Part shown: positions 37,073 to 44,913 of the stretch, piece after piece | How the letters are laid out: every line of letters begins with the position of its first letter | How positions within the stretch are numbered: position 1 is the first letter of the stretch | Source: DASYPQ01 sp041488095 | GTDB taxonomy: Bacteria; Planctomycetota; UBA1135; GCA-002686595 | NCBI GenBank assembly: GCA_041488095.1 | Contig: JBGPOP010000013.1 | Span: forward strand, 1-64,000 | DNA: 64,000 nucleotides | Reading direction: 5' to 3' | Translations under genes and position numbers: made by a program | Notes under the pieces: model-generated | Database searches by the model: none | What the model saw: the letters and a program-made list of their open reading frames with translations, nothing else | Told to the model about the DNA's origin: nothing

Positions 37073-37762
37073 ATGGAGTTCGTCTTCGTCGTTCCCCGGA
37101 ACGCCCTGTTCCCGGACTTTTATCCGCACGGCCTCCTGCCCTTCGCGGAAGTCTCGCCTTCGGCGAGCGGAATGTCGTCCCATGCTGGATCGACGTTTTC
37201 TCTCGCAGCTTTCGAGTCGGCGGTCGCCCGGGAGGGCTTCTTCGTCGAACGCGCCTACGCCGAGCGCAGGCCCGATCTGAAGCAGGTGATCCCCTACTCG
37301 ATCGTCGAGTGCGACGCCCGCGTGCTGCTCTTTCGCCGTCTCGGAGCCGGAGGTGAAGCGAGGCTCTTCGAGAAGCACTCCATCGGCATCGGCGGTCACA
37401 TCAATCCCGAAGACCTCGAGTCGGGATCGCTGCCGCGGCCGGGCCGCAACCCCATCGATGCGGGCACTCGTCGCGAGGTCGAGGAAGAGTTGGCCGTAAG
37501 AGGCACGTACGAGGTTCGCCGCGTGGGCATACTCAACGATGACTCCAACGGGGTAGGTGCGGTACACGTAGGCGTGGTCCAAGTCATCACCGTCCAAGGA
37601 TCCGTGGAGATCCGCGAAAGGGACCAGCTCGAAGGACGTCTGGTCGCTACCGACGAACTGAGAGCCATGCTCGCCAAGGGCGCAAATTTCGAGACCTGGT
37701 CCGGTCTGCTCATCCCTCGCCTGGATGAGATCCTTCCCAAACCCATCGCCGTCGCTTCTTGA
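37073..37762 (+). CDS. NUDIX-type phosphoesterase (COG4112-like)
   Basis: 229 residues from the ATG opening EFVFVVPRNALFP, the conserved N-terminus I know for this group; the frame extends 16 codons further upstream (TTG at 37025). The catalytic NUDIX helix is seen in GIGGHINPED...RREVEEELAVRG, that is G-x(n)-R-E-x-x-E-E, with an insertion of about 15 residues (LESGSLPRPGRNPID) between the Gly and Arg-Glu parts. VIPYSIVECDARVLLFRR and VGILNDDSNGVGAVHVGVV are other family strands. Substrate unknown, presumably a nucleotide-linked pyrophosphate. Next gene starts 35 nt downstream. Confidence 0.8.
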   Translation: MEFVFVVPRNALFPDFYPHGLLPFAEVSPSASGMSSHAGSTFSLAAFESAVAREGFFVERAYAERRPDLKQVIPYSIVECDARVLLFRRLGAGGEARLFEKHSIGIGGHINPEDLESGSLPRPGRNPIDAGTRREVEEELAVRGTYEVRRVGILNDDSNGVGAVHVGVVQVITVQGSVEIRERDQLEGRLVATDELRAMLAKGANFETWSGLLIPRLDEILPKPIAVAS

Positions 37763-37797
37763 ACCGCCCCCCGCGAGCCTCGACGGCCCGATACCCC

Positions 37798-38028
37798 ATG
37801 AGCACCGCAAGCAGCAAGAAGAACCGCGAACTGGTACCCGAGAAGATCTACGACACGCTCCTGGGCGTGCGCACCGCCGACAAGGTCACCATGCACTTCA
37901 AGGACGGCCGCGTCGTGCACGGAGCGTTGATCTTCAATCGCTTCAAGGGAACGGGCCGCGTCATCAACATCGACCAGGAGGTCAGCATCGACTTCTGCGT
38001 CGACGACATCCGCGATCTGAAGATCTGA
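37798..38028 (+). CDS. Small basic protein, Sm-like strand pattern
   Basis: 76 residues from an ATG following an in-frame upstream ATG at 37759 that would add 13 residues. MSTASSKKNRELVPEKIYDTLL, then VTMHFKDGRVVHGALIFNRFKGTGRVINIDQEVSIDFCVDDIRDLKI. The five-strand beta pattern with an FKDGRVVHG turn resembles small Sm-like or DUF6982-type domains that bind RNA or cyclic di-GMP partners, but this is only a fold impression. Spacing of 35 nt to the NUDIX gene and a strong terminator directly after suggest a two-gene transcript. Function unknown. Confidence 0.6.
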   Translation: MSTASSKKNRELVPEKIYDTLLGVRTADKVTMHFKDGRVVHGALIFNRFKGTGRVINIDQEVSIDFCVDDIRDLKI

Positions 38029-38046
38029 ATCGAGCCGGGCTCTCCC

Positions 38047-38098
38047 GGCGCGCGCGCCTCGCTCCACGGTCTTCCCGGGCGAGGCGCGCCGGTTTTTT
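38047..38098 (+). terminator. Rho-independent terminator
   Basis: GC-rich stem of about 14 bp (CCGGCGCGCGCGCCTCGC with GCGAGGCGCGCCGG, one two-base bulge) followed by GG and six T (to 38098). It ends the NUDIX/small-protein transcript, 19 nt after the stop codon. Confidence 0.8.
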
Positions 38099-38112
38099 CT
38101 CGGTTCCGTGCC

Positions 38113-38685
38113 TTATCCCGGATCCGGATACGGTTCCATCCCGGGCTCGAGCTCGACGTGCATCGCGTCGGCGACTCGATTGATGTAGTTGAAGTAGCTC
38201 GTCACCTGGATCGCGTCGTGGATCGCGTGGTCGTCGAATCCCGCGGCACGCAGGCGTTCGATGTCGGCCGCGCCCATCTGACGCGGGACGAGGGTGAGCT
38301 TCTCGGCGTAATCGCACAGCGCTCGGTCCTCGGGTCGGAGAACGGCCGTCCTCCAGCCGCTCGCCACGGCTCGGACCCACTCTTCGTCTTCTCGCGACTT
38401 GGGGACCTCGGCACGGAGATCCCATGCGTGGGCCTGGATTCAGTAATGGCAACCGTTCGTCACGCTGACGACGACCGCGATCATCTCACGCTGTCGCCTA
38501 GAGATCCCGTCGCGAGCGAACATGATTTTGCGATAGAGACCGATCGAGGCGTCGAGCACCTCGGGCGCGAGGCTCATCGCCCGCACGATGGCGAAGACCC
38601 GACCTGCACGGGCCACGGCCCGGTCGTACGACTCGCGCAGCGGCCCGCTCGCCTGCTCCGGAGGAATCGTGCGGATCCAGGGCAT
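38113..38685 (-). CDS. AhpD-like / peroxidase-related protein with probable selenocysteine
   Basis: 190 residues if the in-frame TGA at 38442-38440 is read as selenocysteine (U82). The frame is open on both sides: residues 1-81 (PWIRTIPPEQ...SVTNGCHY) and 83-190 (IQAHAWDLRAEVP...). Together they match the carboxymuconolactone-decarboxylase/AhpD 'peroxidase-related' family in length and order. The redox motif is C79-H-Y-U82-I-Q-A-H86, i.e. CxxCxxxH with the second Cys as TGA. ATG at 38685, with GAGG 8 nt upstream, 13 nt after the peroxiredoxin stop. A bacterial SECIS-like stem follows the TGA. Likely reductant or partner of the peroxiredoxin. Pseudogene is the alternative. Confidence 0.8.
38402..38423 (-). 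promoter_or_regulatory. SECIS-like stem-loop behind the in-frame TGA
   Basis: On the minus strand, 16 nt after the TGA: 8-bp stem GGGATCTC/GAGGTCCC (one G-U pair) with apical loop CGTGCC, which has G at its second position and contains GU. Known bacterial SECIS elements have the loop 16-37 nt after UGA and a G in the first two loop positions; the distance to the loop here is 24 nt. The stem is inside the coding sequence, as in bacteria. Confidence 0.65.
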
Positions 38686-38698
38686 GGGCAGCCTCGCC

Positions 38699-39349
38699 TC
38701 AAAGGGTCCTCTTGTTCAGGTAGAAGTCCAGGCGTTCGTATTCCTTGTGCGACGAGCGCTCGCGCACCTCGGCCTCGGTCTTGGGCGGCGGCACGACGAC
38801 CTTCTCTCCGGGCTTCCAGTTCACCGGCGTGGCGCAGGCATTCTGGTCCGCGGTCTGGAGCGCGGTGAGCAACCTCAGGATCTCGTCCACGTTGCGCCCG
38901 ACGTTCATCGGGTAGTACACGAGCGCCCGGATCGTGCGCTTGGGATCGAGGACGAAGACGGCGCGCACGGTCGCCGTCGCCGAGGCGCCGGGGTGGATCA
39001 TCCCGAACTTGTACGAGACGTCCATCGAGATGTCGGCGACCATCGGGTAGTTGATCTCGACGTCCAGGATCTGCTTCAGGTTCTCGCGCCACGCGAGGTG
39101 GCTGTGGATCGAGTCCACCGAGAGTCCGAGCAGCTTGGTGTTGCGCTTCTCGAACTCGGCGCTGCGTCTGGCGAACTCGACCAGCTCGGTCGAACACACC
39201 GGGGTGAAGTCGGCTGGGTGGCTGAACAGGATCACCCAGCTCCCCTTCTGCCACTCGCTGAACTGGATCTCGCCCTGGGTCGTAGGCGCCTTGAAGTCGG
39301 GCGCGGTGTCGCCGATCCGCGGAATGCCGCTGAGGGTCGGTTCGGTCAT
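38699..39349 (-). CDS. Peroxiredoxin, 1-Cys Prx6 type
   Basis: 216 residues from the ATG behind a perfect AAGGAGG. AhpC/TSA fold: GDTAPDFKAPTTQGEIQF, then LFSHPADFTPVCSTELVEFA with the peroxidatic Cys52 and preceding His44 typical of the Prx6 branch, and the RALVYYPMNVGRN and NWKPGEKVVVPPPKTEAEV C-terminal arm. A second Cys (QNACATPVNW) occurs near residue 170. Reduces hydroperoxides in the cytoplasm. It is first of a two-gene unit with the probable selenoprotein, which starts 13 nt after its stop. Confidence 0.94.
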   Translation of the reverse strand: MTEPTLSGIPRIGDTAPDFKAPTTQGEIQFSEWQKGSWVILFSHPADFTPVCSTELVEFARRSAEFEKRNTKLLGLSVDSIHSHLAWRENLKQILDVEINYPMVADISMDVSYKFGMIHPGASATATVRAVFVLDPKRTIRALVYYPMNVGRNVDEILRLLTALQTADQNACATPVNWKPGEKVVVPPPKTEAEVRERSSHKEYERLDFYLNKRTL

Positions 39350-39354
39350 GGCTT

Positions 39355-39361
39355 CCTCCTT
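39355..39361 (-). promoter_or_regulatory. Shine-Dalgarno AAGGAGG of the peroxiredoxin gene
   Basis: The strongest ribosome binding site in the window, 5 nt before the ATG at 39349; contrasts with the many genes here that lack any. Confidence 0.75.
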
Positions 39362-39402
39362 CGTCGTGGTCCCGGCCGGCGACATACCGCCAGCCAGGTC
39401 CC

Positions 39403-39408
39403 ATTCTA
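39403..39408 (-). promoter_or_regulatory. -10-like TAGAAT before the peroxiredoxin operon
   Basis: TAGAAT lies 53 nt before the peroxiredoxin ATG, giving a leader of about 47 nt with the AAGGAGG site. It overlaps the 3' end of the ferritin-like gene (stop at 39411). A -35 match is not clear. Confidence 0.4.
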
Positions 39409-39410
39409 CT

Positions 39411-39857
39411 CTAGCGCCCGACCCAGGCCTGGAGAGCGAGAGCGTGACGCCGCTTGGTGACGGAGAGAGCCTCGCAGGTCCCGGCGTGCTCGACGAGGCC
39501 GGCTCGCACAAGGTGCCGGGCGTACTGCGCATACCAGCGGGCGATCGTCTCCTCGGATTCCAGGCACAGACGGAGCGCGATCCGCGTCCCGCCGATCCAG
39601 GTAGCCAGATAGAGCAGCCAGGCCGCCAAGCGACGCCGCAGGCTCCTCGCCGGCGGCCGCCCGCCCAGCTCCTGCATCAACCCGCGCAGGCAATCGATCT
39701 GCTCCTCCTCCTCGTGCCGAAATCGCGCCAGGAGCCCGGATAGCTCGACGTCCCGGGCTCGGCGCGAGAGGTAGCCGTACATGGACAGCGCCCCGAACTC
39801 GGCGAGCAGGGCGAGATGCATGTCGGCGAGGAGCGGGCCGTGGACGGGGCGCGACAC
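39411..39857 (-). CDS. Small ferritin-like protein
   Basis: 148 residues from a GTG 11 nt after the aminopeptidase stop; an ATG 12 codons later is the other option. Mostly alpha-helical with acidic clusters ADMHLALLAEFGALSMYGYLSRRARD, then RFRHEEEEQIDCLRGLMQELGG and LCLESEETIARWYAQYARHL, the spacing expected of a four-helix diiron protein (COQ7/bacterioferritin-like). The central helix has HEEEEQ instead of the usual ExxH, so the metal site is not certain. Coupled to the M1 aminopeptidase gene upstream, with no obvious functional link. Confidence 0.6.
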   Translation of the reverse strand: MSRPVHGPLLADMHLALLAEFGALSMYGYLSRRARDVELSGLLARFRHEEEEQIDCLRGLMQELGGRPPARSLRRRLAAWLLYLATWIGGTRIALRLCLESEETIARWYAQYARHLVRAGLVEHAGTCEALSVTKRRHALALQAWVGR

Positions 39858-39868
39858 GCGGAGGAGGT

Positions 39869-42361
39869 CTATCCGTCGCCGGCGACCGCCTGCAGGGCAG
39901 CCTCGATCGCGATGCGTTCGGGCTCGAGGGCGCTGCGCGCGTGGAGGTCGCGCAGAGACTCGAGCGCGCCGGGATCCCGCAGCGCGGAGAGAGCCGCGAT
40001 CGCCTCGCGACGCACGCGCCAGGAGTGCGCCGAGAGCAGGCTCGCGAGCGCGCGGCGGGCTCCCTGATCGCCCCGGCCCAGGACACCGATCTCCCGCGCG
40101 GCGGCCGCGCGCCCGGCCTCGGGAGCGCGCTCGTCGAGCGCGATGCGCAGCAGGAGCGGGAGCGCCCGCGCATCCCGGGTCTGGGCGAGCAGCGGAATCA
40201 GCCGACTCCTCAGCGCATCCTGGGGCGAATCCAGTGCGATCTGCTCGCGGAGCCAATCGAGCGCTCCGTTGGGGTGTGCGGCGATGTACAGGGCGGCCGC
40301 CGAGGCCATCGTACCCCAGCTGAAGGCCGCACGGTACTCGCGCAACGCCAGCTCGGCGAGATCGGCGTCCTTGCCGAGGCCGCGCAGAGCCGCGAGCGCG
40401 GCGCAGCGCACGCGCGCTTCGGCATCTTCGCTCGCGGCCTTCGAGAGCGCCGCCACGGCGGCCGGGTCGCGGACGGAGGAGAGCCCGGTCGCGGCCGCAT
40501 CGCGGACGGCGCTGCTCGGATCGCTCGCGAGGCGCTGCAGCAGGGCCGCGAGGAGGCGTTCCCTCTCCTCCCCGGGGGATGCCTTCTCCAGGACCTTCGC
40601 GATCACCTTCACCGCATCCCGGCGGCCGTTGACGTCGTCGTCGCCCTGCGCGATCGCGAGCCACTCCTCGCTGGACTTGCGCTCGTCGAGCCGCTTGGGG
40701 ATCCAGCTGTGCTCGTCGAAGCGGACGAAGAGCGGCTTCTCCACGGCCGGGATCTCGAACAGTTGCCGCCGGCGCTCGATCGACAGACGCTCGGTGCGCA
40801 GTCCCTTGGAGTCGCGCACGCCGATCTCGACCGGCGTCCGGAAGACGGCCGGCGTGCCGCCGCCGATGTCCTGGACCTGGTTGACCGAGAGCAGGAGCAG
40901 CTTGCGCCTCTCGTCGTACCTCCAGGTCGACTCGAACTCCGGGAAGCCGGGAACCTCGAACCATTCCTGGAAGAACCAGGCCAGGTCGGCGCCGGAAGCC
41001 TCCTCCATCGCGCGGCGCAAGTCGTCGGTGACGACGGCCCGACCGGCGTTGCGTCCGACATAGAGGCGCAAGCCACGGAAGAAGACCTCGTCGCCGATCA
41101 CGGAACGCAGGAGATGCAGGCGCACGGCGCCCCCTGCATAGACGTGTCCGCTGAAAAAGAGATCCATCGGCCTCCGGTAGACGGCGTGGACGACGGGGCG
41201 GCGGTTCTTCCCGACGTCCGCCTGCACGTAACTCTCCTGGAGGTCGCGGATCTGCGCGCGGAATTCGTCGACGCCGCGGTCGTTCTCGGTGAACAGCGCG
41301 CCCATGTAGGTCGCGAAGCCCTCGTTCAGCCACGCGTGCGACCAGTCGCGGCAGGTCAAGAGATCCCCGAACCACTGGTGCGCCGCCTCGTGGGCCACGA
41401 GTCCCGTTTGCGGCCCGTCGCGGCGGCCCTTCTCGTCGACGAGAGCGGTGTCGGTCAGCGTGGTTGCCGAGATGTTCTCCATCCCGCCGTAGGGGAAGTC
41501 CGCGACGCAGGCTTGAGCGTACTTGGCATAGGGGTAGCGCCGGCCCGTGACCTGGGAGAGGAAGGCCAGGACGTCGCCGGTCCTCCCGAGGTCGGCCTCG
41601 ACCTCGGACGCGAGACGCTCCTCGGCCAGGTACTCGAGCGGCGTCCCGTCCCAGCTCCCGGTCTTCACGATGAACTCGCCGGCGACGAGCGTGGTCAGGT
41701 AGGCGGGGTGAGGCGTCGTCATGCGCCAGAGCTCGGTGGCGCGGCCGTCGTGCTCGGTGCGCTCGACGCGTTCGCCCGCCGCGAGGGCCGTCCAGCGCGC
41801 GGGGATCGTCACGCGCAGCTCGGAGGTCGCGCGGTCGGAAGGCGCATCGAAGCAAGGGAACCAACCGCGCGAGTCCTCGCACTCGCCCTGGGTGAAGACC
41901 TGCGTGGGCACCCCGTCGCGCTCGGCCGCGAAGTAGAGCCCCTTCCGGGGCGTTCCTGCATAGTCGACCGCGATCTCGACGCAGTCGCCGGGCTGAAGCG
42001 GTTCCCTGAGAGCGATCCGCAGAGTCCCTGGCCTCTGCTCGAAGGCAAGCGGACGGCCGCGCTCGTCGCGAACCGCGGCGACCTCGAGATCCTCGAGGTC
42101 GAGATCGACCGTCCCCAGAGCGGCTTCCCGCGGCCAGAGCCGGATGCGGCAGGTCCCGCGCACTCGGCGTTGCTCAGGGAGGATCTCGAGTTCGAGCGCA
42201 TAGTGCTCGACGTCGTAGGCGCACTCTCGGAGCGGATGTGGGGTGGCCACGGAGACCGGAAGCTGGCGCGGAGGAGGCGCCTTGCCCGTCGCGCGGCAGC
42301 CGGCCGCCGCCGCGAGCGCGCAGGCGCACAGGGCGAGCGGTCGAGCCAGTCGTGCGGCCAT
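39869..42361 (-). CDS. M1-family aminopeptidase lipoprotein with C-terminal HEAT repeats
   Basis: 830 residues from the ATG opening AARLARPLALCACALAAAAGCRATG, a lipoprotein signal peptide. M1 domain: GGMENISATT (the GAMEN exopeptidase motif), zinc site HEAAHQWFG with the downstream LNEGFATYMG Glu, and a Tyr-containing C-terminal part. The last 250 residues are HEAT-like repeats (VRDAAATGLSSVRDPAAVAALSKAA, ARVRCAALAALRGL, VRREAIAALSALRDPGALESL). It cleaves N-terminal residues from peptides in the periplasm or at the surface. The HEAT tail suggests a protein-binding role. A TAGCAT box is in the divergent region about 30 nt upstream. Confidence 0.92.
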   Translation of the reverse strand: MAARLARPLALCACALAAAAGCRATGKAPPPRQLPVSVATPHPLRECAYDVEHYALELEILPEQRRVRGTCRIRLWPREAALGTVDLDLEDLEVAAVRDERGRPLAFEQRPGTLRIALREPLQPGDCVEIAVDYAGTPRKGLYFAAERDGVPTQVFTQGECEDSRGWFPCFDAPSDRATSELRVTIPARWTALAAGERVERTEHDGRATELWRMTTPHPAYLTTLVAGEFIVKTGSWDGTPLEYLAEERLASEVEADLGRTGDVLAFLSQVTGRRYPYAKYAQACVADFPYGGMENISATTLTDTALVDEKGRRDGPQTGLVAHEAAHQWFGDLLTCRDWSHAWLNEGFATYMGALFTENDRGVDEFRAQIRDLQESYVQADVGKNRRPVVHAVYRRPMDLFFSGHVYAGGAVRLHLLRSVIGDEVFFRGLRLYVGRNAGRAVVTDDLRRAMEEASGADLAWFFQEWFEVPGFPEFESTWRYDERRKLLLLSVNQVQDIGGGTPAVFRTPVEIGVRDSKGLRTERLSIERRRQLFEIPAVEKPLFVRFDEHSWIPKRLDERKSSEEWLAIAQGDDDVNGRRDAVKVIAKVLEKASPGEERERLLAALLQRLASDPSSAVRDAAATGLSSVRDPAAVAALSKAASEDAEARVRCAALAALRGLGKDADLAELALREYRAAFSWGTMASAAALYIAAHPNGALDWLREQIALDSPQDALRSRLIPLLAQTRDARALPLLLRIALDERAPEAGRAAAAREIGVLGRGDQGARRALASLLSAHSWRVRREAIAALSALRDPGALESLRDLHARSALEPERIAIEAALQAVAGDG

Positions 42362-42478
42362 GGTTTCAGAGGATCGTCCGGAGCGGGTGCGCGAGATGCT
42401 ATCAGCCGGCCTGCTCCGGAGAAACGGCCGAAACCTGCGCACCTGAACAGGCTATTCTGTCGCCTCGCCGAGGACCCC

Positions 42479-43270
42479 GTGGACTTCCTGCTCGAATGTA
42501 TCGGCTTCCCGCCCGACCACTCGATGGACGACATCGTGGCCAGGGTGCTCCGTGACGGAGAGGCGGCGGCCTGGCGCGGTGAACCCGACCGGCACCTCCG
42601 GTTGCCTCTCGGAGGCGGGCTCGAGGTGCGCATCGACAAGGAGGACGGGCGGAAGCACTGGAGCGTCCTGCCGCACTTCCAAGTTCACCACCGATTGCGG
42701 GTCGCCGTCGACGAGATCCGACCGCTGCCCGACTCGCCGTTCGATGCGCTGGTCGTGGGATGGGCGGCACCGCCGCTCGAACCGGAGGAAGCGCGGCTCC
42801 AGCCGGGAGCGTACCGCCTTTCGACCTTCGTGACGGACGCGCGCAGGCTCCCGTCGAAGATCCCGTTCGGCCACGTGCTCGCGCTGAGCATTGCCGGATT
42901 CGCGCTCGATGTCAGTTACGTCGGGCCAGACGAGGGGGCGTTCGACGCGTCGATCCTCGATCGCGATGGCGGTGCGAGGATCGCGCCGCTCGGATCGCCG
43001 GAGGACCCGGGGGGTTGCGCGGACGTCTCGCTCCGGATCCGGCAGATCCTGCACCTCGTGAACCCGATCACGGGGATCCCGGTCGAAGTCCTGGAGGTCG
43101 AGGCACCCGAACGGCCGCTGCAGATGTTCGTCAGCCGGTGGCAGCTCGAGAAGGACGACCTCCCCCAGCCGCGACCGGGGTGGAGGGTCGAGGGGACGTT
43201 CCTGTTCTCGGGGCGGATCGCGGGCGGGCTGCCGGGGCCGGGCCGGCAGGCGCGGGCGAGCTTCGGCTGA
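42479..43270 (+). CDS. Uncharacterised 263-residue protein
   Basis: GTG start preceded by GAGG, and a TATTCT box 20 nt upstream. No signal peptide. DFLLECIGFPPDHSMDDIVARVL, HWSVLPHFQVHHRLRVAVDEIRPL, DALVVGWAAPP, STFVTDARRLPSKIPFGHVLALSIAGFALDVSYVG, then a C-terminal half (ISLRIRQILHLVNPITGIPVEVLEVEAPERP) with a predicted beta-rich pattern. I recognise no family. It is divergent from the M1 aminopeptidase and convergent with the HELTH peptidase gene 124 nt away; that gap holds nothing recognisable. High coding signature relative to neighbouring frames supports it as real. Confidence 0.65.
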   Translation: MDFLLECIGFPPDHSMDDIVARVLRDGEAAAWRGEPDRHLRLPLGGGLEVRIDKEDGRKHWSVLPHFQVHHRLRVAVDEIRPLPDSPFDALVVGWAAPPLEPEEARLQPGAYRLSTFVTDARRLPSKIPFGHVLALSIAGFALDVSYVGPDEGAFDASILDRDGGARIAPLGSPEDPGGCADVSLRIRQILHLVNPITGIPVEVLEVEAPERPLQMFVSRWQLEKDDLPQPRPGWRVEGTFLFSGRIAGGLPGPGRQARASFG

Positions 43271-43393
43271 GTCCAACGTCCCAGGCAAGATGGACGTGTC
43301 GGGCCAGCGAAAGCGGGCGCCATGTTCCATGACCGAACCCTGCCAGACGGGTCCCGACATCACCGCCCGCGGCGTCCAGGATAGCCCGCCGTC

Positions 43394-44734
43394 TCAGCGT
43401 CGGCTCCCTCCACGCTCCTCAGTCCACCCCTCAGACTTCGAGGCGATCTTCCACGCGGGCTTGGGCAGATCACGTTCGGCGATGCCCGCGTAGGCTGCCG
43501 CCACGACCTCGTCCGTCTCTCCCGGATCGCCGATCCAGTAGTGGAAAGGCCGCTCCGCCTGCGCCCCGGTTGCTTCGACACCTCCGGTCAACGCGGACTT
43601 CGTCGCGTCGGCGAACTCCTGCGCGTCCTCGGGTGTGTCCCACGCCGTCACGAGCCACAAGACGCGCGCGTCGCCCTGGCCGAGCAGCAGCGCACCATCT
43701 CCGCCCCAACCCTCCGCGGCTTTGTTCGTGTAGTCGGTGTTCAGGAGGGCGAGCGGGTTCTTCACGTCGAGCCCCTTGCGCTTCTGCGGAGGCGACGTGA
43801 CGAGCGCCAGGTACAACTCGCCGAGCGTGTCCTCGCCCAGCACCTTCCAACCCTCGGGGAGCTTCGACACGTCGAATTCGACCTTGCGAGGCGGGTCCAG
43901 CTTCGCAGAATCCCAGTACTTCTCGGGGTGCAGGATCTGCTCCGAGGAGCACGGCGGATGCTCGAACGCCTGCCGGATGTCCTCCGTCTTGGCGGCCTTC
44001 ATCGCGATGTTCATCCCCGGGACCCGCACCAGGAAGCCCTCTCCCCGCATGTACGTGGCGATCAACGGCTTCCAAATGAACGGTGGCGCGTCCTCGAGGC
44101 CCTTCATGTCGATGTCCTGCGACTCGAGCAGCGCCTTCGTGTCGAGGTTCTTGAGATGCTGCACCGTCCACTGGTTCATCGCCGCCGTGCCGCTGCCCTC
44201 GACGACCGCCCGGAAAGCAAACTCGGCATCGGTCTGCTCGTGGAGCTTCTCCAACGTCGTGTCGAGGCCGTAGCTCTGGTCGTCCAGAGCGTGGGTCAGC
44301 TCATGGGCGAGGATGATCCGCGCCAGATCCCCGCCGAACGAATCCATCAGGTAGAACGTGTCGCTGCCGGGGTCGTAGAACCCGCCGACCTGGCTCTCGA
44401 GCAGCTTCTCTGTCGCCGCGCGCAGATCCATGTCGGCCGGAATCAGGCCGAGCATCTTCGCGATGGTCTCGTCACGCGCCAGCCGCTCCGGCGTCTCGGT
44501 CTTCTCCTCGCGCTTGCGCGCGTAGTCGAGGAAGCCCTTCTTGTCCGTGACCTTCACCTTCACCGGCCGGGTGAACTTCATGCCCCGCAAGGTCTCGATG
44601 TCGGCCTGGATCTCGCCGGATACTCGCTCGAGCCCCTCCTGCGTCCACGTCTTCGCCGCCGCAGCAGGGGCGTCCTGATTCGGACGGACGATGGGGAGGG
44701 AGGCGGCGTGGATCAGGGCCAGGGCTGCGATCAT
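43394..44734 (-). CDS. Secreted HExxH metallopeptidase-like protein
   Basis: 446 residues with a short signal peptide (MIAALALIHAASLPIV). Zinc motif AHELTHALDDQ near residue 143 with conserved context KLLESQVGGFYDPGSDTFYLMD before it, a pattern of bacterial DUF-type putative metallopeptidases; a downstream Glu or Asp third ligand is likely in AEFAFRAVVEGSGTAAM. The C-terminal 200 residues form a separate alpha/beta region with GGDGALLLGQGDARVLWLVTAWDTPEDAQEF. Preceded by GAGGACATCCC as ribosome site. A TAGGAT box lies about 50 nt upstream. Unlike the pair at 6438-8741, its catalytic Glu is intact. Confidence 0.75.
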   Translation of the reverse strand: MIAALALIHAASLPIVRPNQDAPAAAAKTWTQEGLERVSGEIQADIETLRGMKFTRPVKVKVTDKKGFLDYARKREEKTETPERLARDETIAKMLGLIPADMDLRAATEKLLESQVGGFYDPGSDTFYLMDSFGGDLARIILAHELTHALDDQSYGLDTTLEKLHEQTDAEFAFRAVVEGSGTAAMNQWTVQHLKNLDTKALLESQDIDMKGLEDAPPFIWKPLIATYMRGEGFLVRVPGMNIAMKAAKTEDIRQAFEHPPCSSEQILHPEKYWDSAKLDPPRKVEFDVSKLPEGWKVLGEDTLGELYLALVTSPPQKRKGLDVKNPLALLNTDYTNKAAEGWGGDGALLLGQGDARVLWLVTAWDTPEDAQEFADATKSALTGGVEATGAQAERPFHYWIGDPGETDEVVAAAYAGIAERDLPKPAWKIASKSEGWTEERGGSRR

Positions 44735-44913
44735 GGGATGTCCTCGGCGGCGAGACTCGAGCCGCCCGATTGCACGAGATCCTAGCCTCTCGCGGTCGTG
44801 TCACGGCGCGGTCGCGGTCCTGCGCACGGAAGAAGTACACGGCGGTCGCGGGGCCCCCCGTGCTCCCCTATCATGCCCCCCTCGCCGGGAGCCCAGCGCC
44901 GAACCGAGCCCTG

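Noticed and set aside
38113..38685. Treating the TGA-interrupted gene as two genes or a simple pseudogene
   Set aside because: Single in-frame stop exactly at a redox Cys, intact frame on both sides and a SECIS-like stem favour selenocysteine; still open until selA/B/C/D are checked.
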